64,000 bases of DNA, from NCBI GenBank assembly GCA_002633005.1, contig NMRA01000533.1, positions 77,587-141,586 of the forward strand, given 5' to 3'. A program made the position numbers and the translations under genes. The notes below the pieces were generated by a model that saw nothing but the letters and a program-made list of their open reading frames with translations, was not told the origin of the DNA and searched no databases. The first letter of the stretch is position 1, and each line of letters opens with the position of its first letter. Source of the stretch: Phoronis australis (taxonomy: Eukaryota; Phoronida; Phoronidae). This document shows positions 34,328-47,855 of this stretch, piece by piece.

Positions 34328-37190
34328 GTAAGTCAATAATCTCTAAGAAATAATATTTAATGTCTCATTGCTATTGCTAGACTTTGATATACATTGATTG
34401 CGAAGCCAATGAGTTATAACTTGTTGACAACATCCTCTAACCAAGTCTGTCACGAGTAGTTCCCACAATGTTGGTAGCTACTGCACACCACCCAAAGCAG
34501 ATCGACGAAGTTAAATGCAACGTTACTGAGGAAACTTTGGATAGCTTGTGCGGCCATGTTCCAAGTTCAGGATTCCACAAGGGTGGGAAAGAGTAGCAAC
34601 CATTTCAGGAAATTAACTGCGGTGTTCCTGGTAACCAAACCCAAATTCCGTCTTAAGTTAGGGCATGTATTACATCGACTGTATGCCATTCACGGTTCTG
34701 TTAGCCTATTCCTTGATGTCAGTACTTTCATAGCGTTTTAACGTAGACTCCATATTTTCATATACATCATATTTCATTAGGTTATTTTGAACCTGAGAAT
34801 AGTTCAACTCTATGTTTAAATCATGTGAGCAAATCCATTTGGTTGAGTCAGTTACTTCTTAAAATTAGGAAACGTGCGATATCCAATGAAATAATTTCAA
34901 CTTTACTGAAAACGCTTTAGGTACAAATATACATGTACATTGCCCTTGGGAGGCGTGGTAGAAAGTGTTATACATGTACATGCAAATTTTCACGAAAGTG
35001 AGAACAAAAAGAGTCTTTCGGTTGACCCAATTTCTATTTTGTATCAAACAGTTATCAATAGGGAGGGGAAAGGTATGTAAAGTTGCACTGAATGTCATCA
35101 ATCAATCACATATCCTACACTCGATCGTTAGAACGCTGCATCGTCTGCTGACAATATCAGCGGTTTTTAATGTGTAAAAAGGCGGATCTACGGCTGCTTT
35201 CAGGGGGTCTAAACCCACCCCATTGGGGCAGGATCAAAAATTCAAAAATCGTGACCTGCAAAACAAAATGGTACCGCCAGCATATTCAAACACTAAGAAA
35301 ACCAACTCAAAAATTAGGTGGGATCACCCTGAAAACACAATATCTTGGCATTGTGATTGGCCGTTATCACGAAAAGCAGCGCATTTCAAGTTTTTGTGGC
35401 TAATAGGGAATTCTCACAGAATTTCATTGTTCGTGCCCTTCCGTCGACACTTCTAACATGTAAGTAGCCAAGAACTTAAGACGGTTCCCTCGGGGAAAAA
35501 GCTGGTCTGAAGCTGATTTTTTATAACTACCGTATTTACTCTAAGATACGTTTTGATTTAATTAGGCGAAATAATGTAGTACAACAACCCGCGACGTGCA
35601 ACGTTTTTAAATCATCTGTCTTGTGACGTCATGCTATTACACACAACACGTTTGTAACTGAATTTTGTCAGGCGTATAATAAAGTTGTCTAGTGCAATAA
35701 TCATACAGTGTACATGTAAACTGTTTTATTTAAAACACTCCTTTCCCGAAGGACTTCCGTTGTTGCGGGCGCTGTGGTCTTGTCGCGAGTCAGTTTCGGA
35801 TAAACCTTAGCAAATTAAGTCTATATAAGGAATGAATCCGGAAGAAGCATTCCATTGACAAGGTGTCTGTACTTTCTCAACAGGGTATGCGGGACTCGCA
35901 CAGTATTCAATAGGCTTCTTATGGAGGCCTGGTTCCGACCTCTGCACTGACCGTCTTCCTACAGGCAATAAGCACTACTGCCGTCTTCTTTATAGGGAAT
36001 TACGGCAGCACGTTACGCTTGATGAAACATCCTTGACAACGGGTGTTATTTGACTACATTACATTTTAACAGCCAGTAAGACCGTTGCTGATTTTCTGCC
36101 AAGTAAGCGCTCCGCTAACACGTCCGGGTACTATTCACACGGCAGTTGCTTACTCCAAGGGGGTACTTTGCACCGGCTTCAAGAAATAGCAATAAAGATA
36201 ACAGATTTGCTGATGTAGAATTTTTTTTTAATGTTATTTATTACCTAAACGAATACTGTTGTCGTACTTTGACATACCCTCTCTATCGGTGAGTCATTGC
36301 TAACCTCAGTAGCCGGATGTTGGCTGCAGGAGATGCGACGTACTTCACAAACTAATGGTTATGCATTAAATAACATTCTGATATGCCACGAAGATGTAAA
36401 ATTTGAGCAATAAATAATCAACAATGTATAAAAAGAAATAATGAGCATCAAAACAGCCAAACAAAGCAACACGCTGATACATGTATTTTTGTCAATAAGT
36501 TTCCAAGGACAACTTGACTGTCTTTTAGGAATCATTACAGATCTGAAGCCCACAAACTCAAGTCACTGAAGTAGACGAGAATAGTCGATGATACTCTGAT
36601 CCCGGCTGAGGCACAAAACTTTTCTCAAAAGGGCTCTTAGGTTGATAACAGAATGGACTTGAACATGATGCCATGTGGCATATTACTTTTGAACTAGGTT
36701 TTCCTTTGAGATACGGATTTTAAATACGCACAATCTACCGTTTACCGAGAAAATATTAGCAGAACCATTTTGGAAATGCACAATCGCCAGGAAATCTGGG
36801 ACAAATGTTACGTTGCTTTCACTCAAATCGAAACACCGGTCAGGCACAGAGAAGTTGCGCATGTACACAGACTCCATTCATTCACCTAGTCGCGATAATG
36901 TTGCGTCAGCGACGAGTATATATGATAGAAAGGTCCCGTGGATAACAAAAATGGAACGTAGATTTAATCCTGAGACAGATATGTGTTTGTGTGCACGCAT
37001 ACGCCCATTCAGAACCAAAGGCATAAGTCGCCTCACGTCTCTGTGACTTTTTTCACAAACACAGTTAGTTGTGAAGTTATAACAAAAACAGAAGTGCCGG
37101 AGGCGTGGTGTCATTTGCGGCGCAACACACGTGTGCAGGCTTCATGGTTGGGCCATTGAGCTCAACATCTGGGTTAAAGCACGTGACTTT
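34328..37190. other. Intron after exon J: unassigned, contains a GGCGGATC repeat
   Basis: No exon supported. At 35177-35240 lies a GGCGGATCTACGG..GGGGGTCTAAACCCACCCC element, related to repeats at 38970, 43485, 47340, 54700 and 63480. Short open frames at 34865-35177, 36359-36553 and 36813-37114 have no domain content; their copies downstream carry stops or gaps. Confidence 0.5.
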
Positions 37191-37192
37191 CA

Positions 37193-37970
37193 TTATGGTT
37201 CTTGGTGAAGGAAGTTTTCAAGCCCGCCAGTCTCCTTTAAGAAAACGAACAGACACTTAAATTTGTTGCCATTCACTATATGTTGTTGGCATGTAACAGT
37301 GTCATCCATTAGGTTGCTCCTTAGCATATGAAAATCTGGGCAATACTCTACCAAGTGTTTAGGGGATTCTATGTCAGTACTACACTCAGGTGACACTGTG
37401 TTCCCCATATCCCCGGTAATGCGTCTGTGTCGGGCTAGGTTGCAGTGGCCCATCAAAATTTGAATGAAGTACATGTACGTTACTTATGCCCAACCTATCT
37501 GCACTAAGACGGCTTTTTAATTTTTTTGGTTATCCTGCACCTTCAGTAAGATACCGGGATTGCAGGTTCAGGCACAAAATGTTGAACGCTTGCTATTTTC
37601 TTTGATAGTCTGACTGATTTCCCATTGACATCATTACTCACATGAGCCCTGACTCGGTGCATGTTGAAGGTTCTTTCAATTGCAAGCTTGTTAAAGTCAT
37701 TAATAAAGCATTAACGCAAACAGAGTTGACCCTTGGTTTTTTGCTGCCTGTCTATCTGAACTTGAAAATTGGTTATTGGCTGAATACCCTGCTCGGTATA
37801 ATATTGTTGTGCCAGTAGAGCAGCTTTATTTATTGCAGCGATCTCAGCCTGGAACACCGTGGCAAGATTGCCTAGCGATGCAAAGCTTTCTTTATCTGCA
37901 ACAGAAAGGCTTGCAACATAGACTCCATCACCCGTCTGGCCATTCCCGTCCGTACAACAAACCATTTCAT
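37193..37970 (-). pseudogene. Non-LTR retrotransposon fragment, RNase H and C-terminal tail (copy 1)
   Basis: Read on the minus strand. 37965-37711 gives an RNase H N-terminal half: TDGNGQTGDGVYV with the first catalytic Asp, then TVFQAEIAAINKAA with the catalytic Glu. About 37700-37555, in another frame, continues with RVRAHVSNDVNGKS, a decayed form of the WVKAH..NE.AD motif. 37474-37193 gives the C-terminal tail with MGHCNLARHRR and a cysteine/histidine cluster (SPEC..HLVEYCP) typical of RNase H-bearing non-LTR elements. Frameshifts and a deletion of about 105 nt relative to copy 2 show it is dead. No reverse transcriptase domain is seen upstream. Confidence 0.75.
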
Positions 37971-37982
37971 TCTGCGAAATAA

Positions 37983-39280
37983 ATACTCACTCAAATTCCT
38001 TAATTGGGATTATTTGAAACTTCGATGTTGAGATCTCATGCACACAACTTGTTTTAATTACCAATTCGATTTTTGAACCTACATGTATTTTGTACTTGGC
38101 TTTCATATCAATTCCCTAGCGCTTTTCTAACAAAGAACTGTTAACCTGCGTTGAGGTGGACCGCAATGCACCAGATGTCCCACTTCATACAGTGTATGCT
38201 GACTCCGAGCGATTTTTAGTTAGAGTATACATGTATGCATTAGAGATCGACTTGGACTACATGTAAATTAAATGGTTTTGTGATAATTAATGAATTGTTG
38301 AAGTAATGAACGTACCTAAGCGAGGTATAGGTTATCTCGACCAAATACAAGGTTTCACCAAATAATTATTCGAAGTCATTGAGATATTCACGTCTTGCCA
38401 TATAATTGACTTTTTCTCAGCTTCGGTAAATCGTTTTAATTTGAAATTGGGAACGTAATTTCCCGAAAACGGGATAGTGGATATGGTTCAAACTTTCCAA
38501 ATTTGAATATTCATTCATGAATCCCAAAAAATGCTGTTAAAATTTTAATACAAAGGCCCAGGTTCTGTGTAATGTAACAAAGACGAATACGACTTGTATT
38601 TTTTACCTAAATTCCTTATGTTTTGCGAACTCATTTGCCATAAATACCTAATGAAAAGAATAAACAAAAGTTCCTGACAAGGTTTTTGGTTATGAAGTTT
38701 TCATTTAAAAAGGTTTATTAAAATCGACCAAGCTGTTATTTAACTATGAGTGTACCTTTCATAAATAAGTGTTTTTTATTTCACAAAGTTATAAACGTAA
38801 TAATAATAACGACGCGTAAACATCAAACACATTTGATGTTTCCTGATTTTTTTCTTTCATCAATTAAGTACTTTTACGAGTTGACAAAACTTCGTGTTTT
38901 GACTTTTGTGTTATAATGCAGACCTCTTAGTAAGGCTTGAAGTATCCATTCGGTAAGTACTGGTCTACGTATAGGCGGATCCAGGGGTTCAAGGGGTCCA
39001 GACCCTTTTCCCTTGATTTTGATGATATCAAATCTATAATTTTCAAATTGTTGACTCAGACTCTTATTTTGAAACTCCTTGACTCGACCTCCCCCTTAAA
39101 AACTATTGGTACCCCCTGTTACGTTTGATCTTGTGTCGCCCTCAAGCTGAGTATTGAAAGTAGTCCGTTCTCGCTCAAAAACTGAGTCGTAAAGGCGCAC
39201 CACAGCATCATTCATTTGCACCTGTATCGTGCAAGTCTATTATAGCTAATAGTATTAAACTTCTGTCTGATCACGCGCAA
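37983..39280. other. Unassigned intron, with a GGCGGATCCAGG repeat
   Basis: No exon supported. 38972-39005 carries GGCGGATCCAGGGGTTC then AAGGGGTCCAGACCC, a dispersed repeat of marine invertebrate genomes. Confidence 0.5.
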
Positions 39281-39490
39281 GGTTAAACCTGGTTTAAGAT
39301 CTTAATCCAAGTCTACGTGTAAGTAGTATATAACCCGTTGGTGAAATGACCAGGTCTAAATTGGAGTTAAACCAGATTTTATTAGACTACTGGTCTAAAA
39401 GTTAAACCACGTTTATGAAATGCATATTTTCTTTAAACCTGGTCTATGCCCAGATTAAACCAAGTTTAACTTTAAACCACGTTTATGGAA
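39281..39490. repeat. TTTAAACC palindromic repeat, possible MITE (copy 1)
   Basis: Many copies of TTAAACC/GGTTTAA in both orientations: GGTTAAACCTGGTTTAA at the left, TAAACCAAGTTTAACTTTAA at the right, with imperfect inverted ends. Its partner is at about 47647-47855. Confidence 0.45.
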
Positions 39491-40460
39491 TCAGCAGCAC
39501 ATTTATTCCTTTACTCTAACGATGTCTTATGGATGAAAACTCAAAGTTCGATTTGATTACGTCAAGACAGAAGTTCGTCAGCACCGAAATAAATGGGAGG
39601 TTATGGCCCCCCATTCCCCTATGGCGTGCTGCCTATGCACGATTATTTTTCAACAGGCATAAAATGCATTGAACGTCTTTAAGGACAACCCCATACCTGA
39701 AACTGATTAATTACAATACAGAGACAAATCCAGCGACAGTGAATATGATTCTTGATGAACTGCCTATCGTTCAACTGAGAATTACACTGATTTTATCGCG
39801 AACAACTCTTCAAGTAATGTTCGAGACTTTTCAAGAAAAGTATTCAAGTTTCTTACTTGGATGTGCATTTCTTTTTCGTTTGCTTTTAATTTCATCAAAA
39901 TCTGCGATGCCATTGATGAATAGTCTACTTATTCCTATGAGAAGTGCCCAATGAGTTGACCTTGCACCCTTCTAAAAAGGTTGAAATTGCTTCGAAATAA
40001 ATCGTTTTTGATTGAAAATCCAATTTGGTGTAGGTATGATCATGTGACACTTATTCAGGCACTTTAGCCTCATAGCTTCATATCTTTATTGTCGTGCCTG
40101 TCACGGGTTAGGTATGCGCGACATCTGTTGCTTAGAGGTAATAAAGAACAAAAAAGGGGAACAAGCAAAGTGATAGAATCAACATTTTGTCTTATTCAGT
40201 GCGCGACATTATTACTATTTTGTTTCCACACTCGATTAGTTGAACTCTACAAGCACAATCAGTTCACCCAACGTCTTTTAAAACATCGGTGTGGAGGACA
40301 GGGCCACGCCCTAACCTATTTGATGTCAGATATCACATGACATCCGATTTGACCTACCATGTGACACAGAAATGGGACCTTGTGGAACAATGATGAACGA
40401 AACACAGAATTCCGTGCGTGGGCATGAATGCGTATGCCAGGCCAGAAATTTATATATCAC

Positions 40461-41656
40461 ATAGCCACCACTTACTCACGCCTTTAATGCATTGTAATTG
40501 TTTGTGCTTAATCACAGGATCGGAATTTTTTTTTCTTCGATCACTGCCCATTTTAATGATTTGCAATTATTCAAGTCAAATGAGGTCGCCATGCTAGTTA
40601 CAGTAAATTGAAAAGGTTTTTCAAATATCAAGCAATGGGAATGACAGAATGTTATGACGTCGGTTTCATTATTTTAACCAGTGAGAAACCATTAACATTA
40701 CACGTAGCACTGAGAACGAGTGTAGATTCGACATTGCTATCTTTCCCGACGACTTCCGGATACATCCATGACCTTGATCTTCTGTCGAGGTCGCACTCCC
40801 ATCGGTCCAACTAAACCTATTGCATAATGATTTGTGTTGTCTTTTTCACTTCCTTCGGGTAACCGGACGACGCCTCTTCCAGTTCCACACTTGACCTTTC
40901 ATCCTTCACCTTTCACCTGTGACCTTTGAACTAAGCGCCTCCCAAACGGGGCGCCTAAACAAATTACAATACCACTAACGCCCGGTTTCACACAGATCTG
41001 TGACTTTGTTGCATTAGCACGATAAAGTATCTTTCCGGTCCTCATTTTGTGTATATACAATTATTTTCAATTACGTGTGGGCTGGGAGCGTACAGAGATT
41101 ATGACCGGGGCCAGATTGTGCTTGAGCACATGTTTCAAGTCGACAAACGACGGGGTTGTTTTCACTTGAACTGTGAGTACATTTGAAATGGAAACGTGTA
41201 TTCAGAGCGAGTAAGTTGCTTAAGGAATCAAATATCACCCAGAGTAAAAGTGAGGACATGGTCTGGTCTTCAACAAAGTTGGATATACCGAAACAAAATG
41301 AAAGTTTTCAGCCGAATTCACATAAGTGTACATATAATAGAAATATGTAAAATATTTCACACCCTGTTTTGCAAATCTACAAATGTAGATGAATTCTAAA
41401 ATAAGCTGGAAAAGAACAAACTATCACCAAGAAGTACAAAGTAAGGTAACTGAACACACCTGCAGATGTCTCAAGTTATAATTTAGTGTAAAACAAAAAA
41501 TGTGCCGAAAATTACATTTTAGATTTAGTTGATAATCTCGCCCTCACAAACTTTATACTTGGAAATGCAACACAGAGCTCGCATGATCACGCATTGGCTT
41601 GATGTTGTTGAACAATGCACCTGATGGCGTACGATAGTCAAACGCTTCCTTCGGTT
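40461..41656. other. Spacer between the two segmental duplicates
   Basis: No exon or known repeat supported. Near 40890-40930 is a TGACCTTT/TTCACCTTT-rich stretch, probably low complexity. Confidence 0.5.
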
Positions 41657-42495
41657 AGATGTTCTTCTATTAAAGGGTTCATTGTCAACGTGAACATCGG
41701 GAAGAATTTTTCCAACCCCTTCTGTGGGCTATTTTTGCCAAATTATTTAGGAAGCTCTAACTAAAAAAATTAAGGCAATATTTTTTACAAATGAACATTT
41801 GGACACGTATCACCAGGATATATGAACGCATATTATTTTCAAAATCGGTGATCCTAAAGTCGAACTTATTGGTGCTCTAGTGGAATGACAGTAAGTTGCT
41901 AATGTATGACGTCCTTGGCTTGAAAAAACAAGGAAACTAAATGATTAGCCGTAATTGAAACCCAGGCTCCTATAAGGATATGAAAAAAAAAACAGTTTTC
42001 GAATTAAGAAGATTCGAAACATAATTTCAGAGTGCAAATTTGCTAAGGGAATGTGTAGGTATGAGTTTAGTAAATGGCATTATTTTTTTCATGTTTTCAA
42101 TTGCAGTGAAAGTGTTTTCAATTGATACTGAATTATTATATTGTGATACGAAATCTAAAAATCAAATAAGTTACATATTGCGGATAATTTCAAATACGCT
42201 ACATGAAAGTTTTTGGATATTCGAATTTTTTCCCAACTATTCTGGATATTTTACGCAATGGTGGTCAGGTTTTTTGACTTCTTTCACAAAAGTGAATATT
42301 GCTTAGCATTCTGATTTATTTCTGGTTGAGTACAATTTTTGTTGAGTTCCAAAGCATGTGAAACCACTCAGTGAGCGTATTTTTTATTCTCTCGTCACTT
42401 AAAATAAAGCTTATTACACATGCGTCTTAATTTTGGTCGTTCTTCCTGATTTATCTTAAAAAAATACACTACATGCTTATTTTTGGATAATTTAG

Positions 42496-42669
42496 GGAAA
42501 ACATGCGGAAAGCCAGTCATTAACCTCAATACCGCTGTTGAAGTTACCTCGGAACTTTATGGAGGAACAGCCCAATACTCTTGTGAAACAAGATATCTGC
42601 AGACAGGCGGTAACCTAACACGTACCTGCAACGCTGAAGGAAACTGGACAGGAGTACCACTTGAATGTA
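42496..42669 (+). CDS. Sushi (CCP) exon K
   Basis: 174-nt phase 1-1 exon, sister of J. Cysteines 3, 29, 44, 57, tryptophan 50. Starts KTCGKPVINLNTAV; differs from J at about eight residues, mostly in the N-terminal third and around Cys2 (SCETRYLQ versus SCDTSYLQ). Sequon N39-L40-T41 kept; N11-T12 is followed by A, so the first sequon of J is lost. Acceptor ATTTAG, donor GTAAGT. It is the last sushi exon seen before the CUB exon. Confidence 0.88.
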
Positions 42670-45525
42670 GTAAGTCAATAATCTCTAAGAAATGATATTT
42701 AATGTATCATTGCTATTGCTAGACTTTGATAAACACGAGTAGTTCCGACAAATTTGGCACATGTAACTACTGCACACCACCCAAAACAGATCGACGAAGT
42801 TAAATGCAACGTTAGTGAGGAAACTTTGGATAGCTTGTGCGGCCATGTTCCAAGTTCAGGACTCCACAAGGGTGGGAAAGAGGAGCAACCAGTTCAGGAA
42901 ATTAACTGCGGTGTTCCTGGTAACCGAAGCGAAATTCCGTCTTAAGTTAGGGCATGCATTACATCGAGTGTATGCCCTTCACGGTTCTGTTAGCCTATTC
43001 CTTGATGTCAGTACTTTCATAGCGTTTTAACGTAGACTCCATATTTTCATGTACATCACATATTATTAGGTTATTTTGTATCTGAGAATAGCTCAACTCT
43101 GTGTTTAAATCATGTGAGCAAATTGATTTGGTTGGGTCAGTTACTTCTTAAAATTAGGAAACGTGCGATATCCAATGAAATAATTTCAACTTTACTGAAA
43201 ACGTCTTAGGCACAAACATACATGTACATGGACATTGCCCTTTTGAGGCATAGTAGAAAGCGTTATAAATGTACATACAAATTTTCACGAAACTTAGAAC
43301 AAAAAGTGTCTTTCAGTTGACCCAATTTCTATTTTTTATCAAACAGTTACCAATAGGGAGGGGAAAGGTATGTAAAGTTGCAATAAATGTCACCAATCAA
43401 TCACATATCATACACTCGATCGTTAGAACGCTGTATCGTCTGCTGACAATATCAGCGGTTTTTAATGTGTAAAAAGGCGGATCTACGGCTGCTTTCAGGG
43501 GGTCTAAGCCCATCCCATTGGAGCAGGATCAAAAATTCAAAAATCGTCACCTGCAAAACAAAATGGTACCGCTAGCATGTTCAAACCCTAAGAAAACCAA
43601 CTCAAAAATTAGGGGGATAACCCTGAAAACACAATTTCTTTGCATTGTGATTGGCCGTTATCGCGAAAAGCAACGCATTTCGAGTTTTTGTGGCTAATAG
43701 GGAATTCTCACAGAATTTCATTGTTTGCACCCTTCCGTCGACACTTCTAACATGTAAGTAGCCAAGAACTTAAGACGTTTCCCCCGGGAAAAAGCTGGTC
43801 TGAAGCTGATTTTTTTATAACTACCGTATTTACTCTAAGATACATTTTGATTCAATTAGGGAAAATAATATAGTACAACAACCCGCGCCGTGCAACGTTT
43901 TTAAATCATCTGTCTTGTCATGCCATGCTACTACACACAACACGTTTGTAACTTAATTTTTTCAGGCGTATAATCAAGTTGTCTAGTGCAATAATCATAC
44001 AGTGAACACGTAAATTGTTTTATTTAAAACACTCCTTTCCCAAAGGACCTCCGTTGTTGCGGGCGCTGTGGTTTTGTCGCGAGCCAGTTTCGGGATGAAC
44101 CCTAGCAAATTAAGTCTATATAAGGAATGAATCCGGAAGAGGCATTCCATTGACAAGGTGTCTGTACTTTCTCAACAGGGTTTGCCGGACTCGCACAGTA
44201 TTCAATAGGCTTCTTATGGAGGCCTAGTTCCGACCTCTGCACTGACCGTCTTCCTACAAACAATAAGCACTACTGCCGTCTTCTTTATAGGGAGTTACGG
44301 CAGAAAGTTACACTTGATGAAACATCCTTGACAATGGGTGTTATTTGACTACATTACATTTTAACAGCCAGTATGACCGGTGCTGATTTTATGCCAAGTA
44401 AGCGCTCCGCTCACACGTCCTGGTACTATTCACCCGGTAATTCCTTACTCCAAGGGGGTACTTTGCACCGGCTTAAAGAAATAGCGATAAAGATAACAGA
44501 TTTGCTGATGTAGATTTTTTTTAATGTAATTTATTACCTAAACGAATACTGTTGCTGTACTTTGATATACCCTCTCTATCGATGAGTCATTGCTTACCTC
44601 AGCAGCCGAATGTTGGCTTCAGGATATGCGACGTACTTCACAAACTAATAATTATGCATTAAATAACATTCTGATATGCAACGAACATGTAAAATTTGAG
44701 CAATAAATAATAAACTATGTATGAAAAGAAATAATTAAAATCAAAACAGCCAAACAAAGCAACACGCTGAAGTTGATGTCATTAAGTTTCCAAGGACAGC
44801 ATGACTGTCTTTTAGGAATCATTCCAGATCTGATGTCCAGAAACTCAAGTCACTGAAGTAGACGAGAATAGTCGATGATACTCTGATCCCGGCTGCGGCA
44901 CAAAACTTGTGCTCAAAAGGGCTTTTAGGTTGATAACAGAAAGGACTTGAACATGATGCCATGTGGCATATTACTTTTGAACTAGGTTTTCCCTTGAGAT
45001 ACGGATTTTAAATACGCACAATCTACTGTTTACCGAGAAAAAAATTAGCAGAACCATTTTGGAAATGCACAATAGCCAGGAAATCTGGGTCAAATGTTAC
45101 GTTGCTTTCACTCAAATCGAAACACCGGTCAGGCACAGAGCGATTGCGCATTTACACCGACTCCATTCATTCACCTAGTCGCCATAATGTTGCGTCAGGG
45201 ACGAGTATATATGATAGAAAAGTCCCGTGAATAACAAAAAATGGTACGTAGATTTAATCCTGAGACAGATGTGTGTTTGTGTGCCCGCATACGCCCATTC
45301 AGAACCAAAGGCATGAGTCACCTCACGTCTCTGTGACTTTTTTTCACAAACACAGCTAGTTGGGAAGTTATAACCAAAACAGCAGTACCGGAGGCCTGGT
45401 GTCATTTGCGGCGCAACACACGTGTGCAGGCTTCATGGTTGGGCCCATTGAGCAGAGCATCTGATTTAAAGCACGTGACTTTCGTTATGGTTCTTGGTGA
45501 AGGAAGTTTTCAAGCCCGCCAGTCT
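42670..45525. other. Intron after exon K, duplicate of 34328-37190
   Basis: No exon supported. The GGCGGATC repeat recurs at 43485-43545. Short open frames do not match those of copy 1 throughout, which argues against coding. Confidence 0.5.
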
Positions 45526-45528
45526 CCT

Positions 45529-46385
45529 TTAAGACAGACACTTAAATTTGTTGCCATTCACTATATGTTGTTGGCATGTAACAGTGTCATCCAGTAGGTT
45601 GCTCCTTAGCATATACATGTAAAAAGCTGGGCAATACTCTATCAAGTGTTTAGGCGATTCTAAGTCAGTACTACACTCAGGACACACTGAGTTCCCCATA
45701 TCCCCGGTAATGCGTCTGTGTTGGGCTAGGTTACAGTGGCCCATCAACATTTGAATGAAGTACATGTACATGTACGTTGCTTATGTAAAATCTACCTGCA
45801 ATCAGAAGGTTTTTTTTAAATTTTTGGTTTGATCACGTAGGGAAAATTCTTCTTGGCCGTCTCCCTGCAGCAATGATGTGATGTCAACTGGGCTGCTGAC
45901 TGGGTTTGTACCCAGTTGCGTATACTTATCCTGCACCTTCAGTAAGATACCGGGATAGCAGGTTCAGGCACAAAATGTAGAACGCTTGCTCTTTTCTTTG
46001 CTAGTCTGACTGATTTCTCATTGGCATCATTACTCACATGAGCCCTGCCTCGGTGATTGTTGAAGGTTCTTTCAATTGCAAGCTTGTTAGAGTCATTAAT
46101 AAAGCATTAACGCAAATAGAGTTGACCCTTGGTTTTTTGCTGCCTGTCTATCTGAAAATTGGTTATTGGCTGAATACCCTGCTCGGTATAATATTGTTGT
46201 GCCAGTAGAGCAGCTTTATTAATTGCAGCGATCTCAGCCTGGAACACCGTGGCAAGATTGCCTAGCTATGCAAAGCTTTCTTTATCTGCAACAGAAATTC
46301 TTGCAACGTAGACTCCAGCACCCGTCTGGCAATTTCCCGTCCGCATAATAAACCGCCTCTGTCATTCTGCGAAATAAATACTCAC
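45529..46385 (-). pseudogene. Non-LTR retrotransposon fragment, RNase H and tail (copy 2)
   Basis: Partner of 37193-37970. The RNase H part (about 46350-46150, minus) has a TAG stop at 46266-46268 where copy 1 reads serine in FASLGN, and a 6-nt deletion. At about 45800-45925 it keeps about 105 nt that copy 1 lost; on the minus strand this reads YTQLGTNPVSSPVDITSLL, so it preserves old coding sequence. The tail (45771-45529) has MGHCNLAQHRR and CPECSTD..HLIEYCP. Dead, as copy 1. Confidence 0.72.
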
Positions 46386-47646
46386 TCAAATTCCTTAATT
46401 GGGATTATTTGAAATTGCGATGTTTAGATCTCATGCACACAACTTGCTTTAATTACCAATTCGATTTTTGAGCCTACATGTATTTTGTACTTGGCTTTCA
46501 TATCAATTCCCTAGCGCTTTTCTAACAATGAATTGTTAACCTGCTTTGAGGTGGACCAAAATGCACCAGATGTCCCACTTCGTACAGTGTGTGCTGACTG
46601 ATAGAGTTTTAGTTAGAGTGTATGCATTAGAGATCGACTTGGACTACATGTAAATTAAATGGTTTTGTGATAATTAATGAATTGTTGAAGTAATGAACGT
46701 ACCTAAGCGAGGTATAGGTTATCTCGACCAAATACAAGGTTTCACCAAATAATTATTCGAAGTCATTGAGATATTCACGTCTTGCCACATATTTGACTAT
46801 TTCTCAGCTTCGGTAAATCGTTTTAATTTGAAATTGGGAACTCAAGTTCTCGAAAACGGGATAGTGGATATGGTTCAAACTTTCCAAATTTGAATATTTA
46901 TTCATGAGTCCCAAAAAATACAAAGGCCCAGGTTCTGTGTAATGTAACAAAGACGAAATCTTGTATTTTTTATCTAAATTCCTTATGTTTTGCGAACTCA
47001 TTTGCCATAAAAATCAAATGAAAATAATAAACAAAAGTTCCTGACAAGTTTTTTGGTTATGAAGTTTTCATTTAAAAAGTTTTATTAAAATCGACCAAGC
47101 TGTTATTTAACTATGAGTGTACCTTTCATAAATGAATATTTTTATTCTAAAAAGTAATAAACGTAATAATAATAACGACCCATAAACATGAAGCATATTT
47201 GATGTTTCCTGATTTTTTCTTTCATAAATTAAATACTTTTACGAGTTGACAAAACTTCGTTTTTTGAATTTTTTGTTATAATGCAGGCGTCTTAGTAAGG
47301 CTTGAGGTATCCATTCGGTAAATACTGTTCTAAGTTTAGGCGGATCCAGGGGTTCAAGGGGTCCAGTCCCGTTTCCCTTGATTTTAATGATATCAAATCT
47401 ATAATTTTCAAATTGTTGACTCAGACCCTCCTTTTGAAACTCCTTGATTCGACCTCCCCCTTAAAAACTATTGGTACCCCCTGTTACGTTTGATCTTGTG
47501 TCGTCCTCAAGCTGAGTATTGAAAGTAGTCCGTTCTCGCTCAAAAACTGAGTCGTAAACGCGCACGGCAGAATCATTCATTTGCACCTGTATCGTACAAA
47601 TCTATTATATCTAATAGTATTAAACTTCTGTCTAATCAATCATAAG
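46386..47646. other. Unassigned intron, duplicate of 37983-39280
   Basis: No exon supported. GGCGGATCCAGG repeat at 47339-47372. Confidence 0.5.
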
Positions 47647-47855
47647 GTTAAACCTGGTTTAAGATCTTAATCCAAGTCTACGTGTAAGTAGTATTTACAC
47701 CGTTGGTGAAATGACCACGTCTAAATTGAAGTTAACCCAGATTTCACTAGACCACTGGTCTAAAAGTTAAACCATGTTTATGAAATGCATATTTTCTTTA
47801 AACCTGTTCTATGTCCAGTTTAAACCAAGTTTAACTTTAAACCAAGTTTATGGAA
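47647..47855. repeat. TTTAAACC palindromic repeat, possible MITE (copy 2)
   Basis: Partner of 39281-39490 inside the segmental duplication, with the same block order and several substitutions. Confidence 0.45.

Larger units (their letters stand above)
33318..40460 (+). repeat. Segmental duplication copy 1 (about 7.1 kb)
   Basis: Colinear with 41657-48815 at an offset near 8.34 kb, starting at AGATGTTCTTCTA and ending near GTGGGCAT. Contents in order: array-type pre-exon intron, sushi exon J, downstream block, GGCGGATC-type repeat, unassigned sequence, a minus-strand RNase H fragment, a second GGCGGATCCAGG repeat, and a TTTAAACC palindromic repeat. Many single substitutions and small indels separate the copies, so the event is older than the B/E split. 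Confidence 0.9.

Noticed and set aside
40890-40930. TGACCT half-sites like nuclear receptor elements
   Set aside because: Part of a low-complexity CCTTT-rich stretch; no ordered spacing and no gene nearby.
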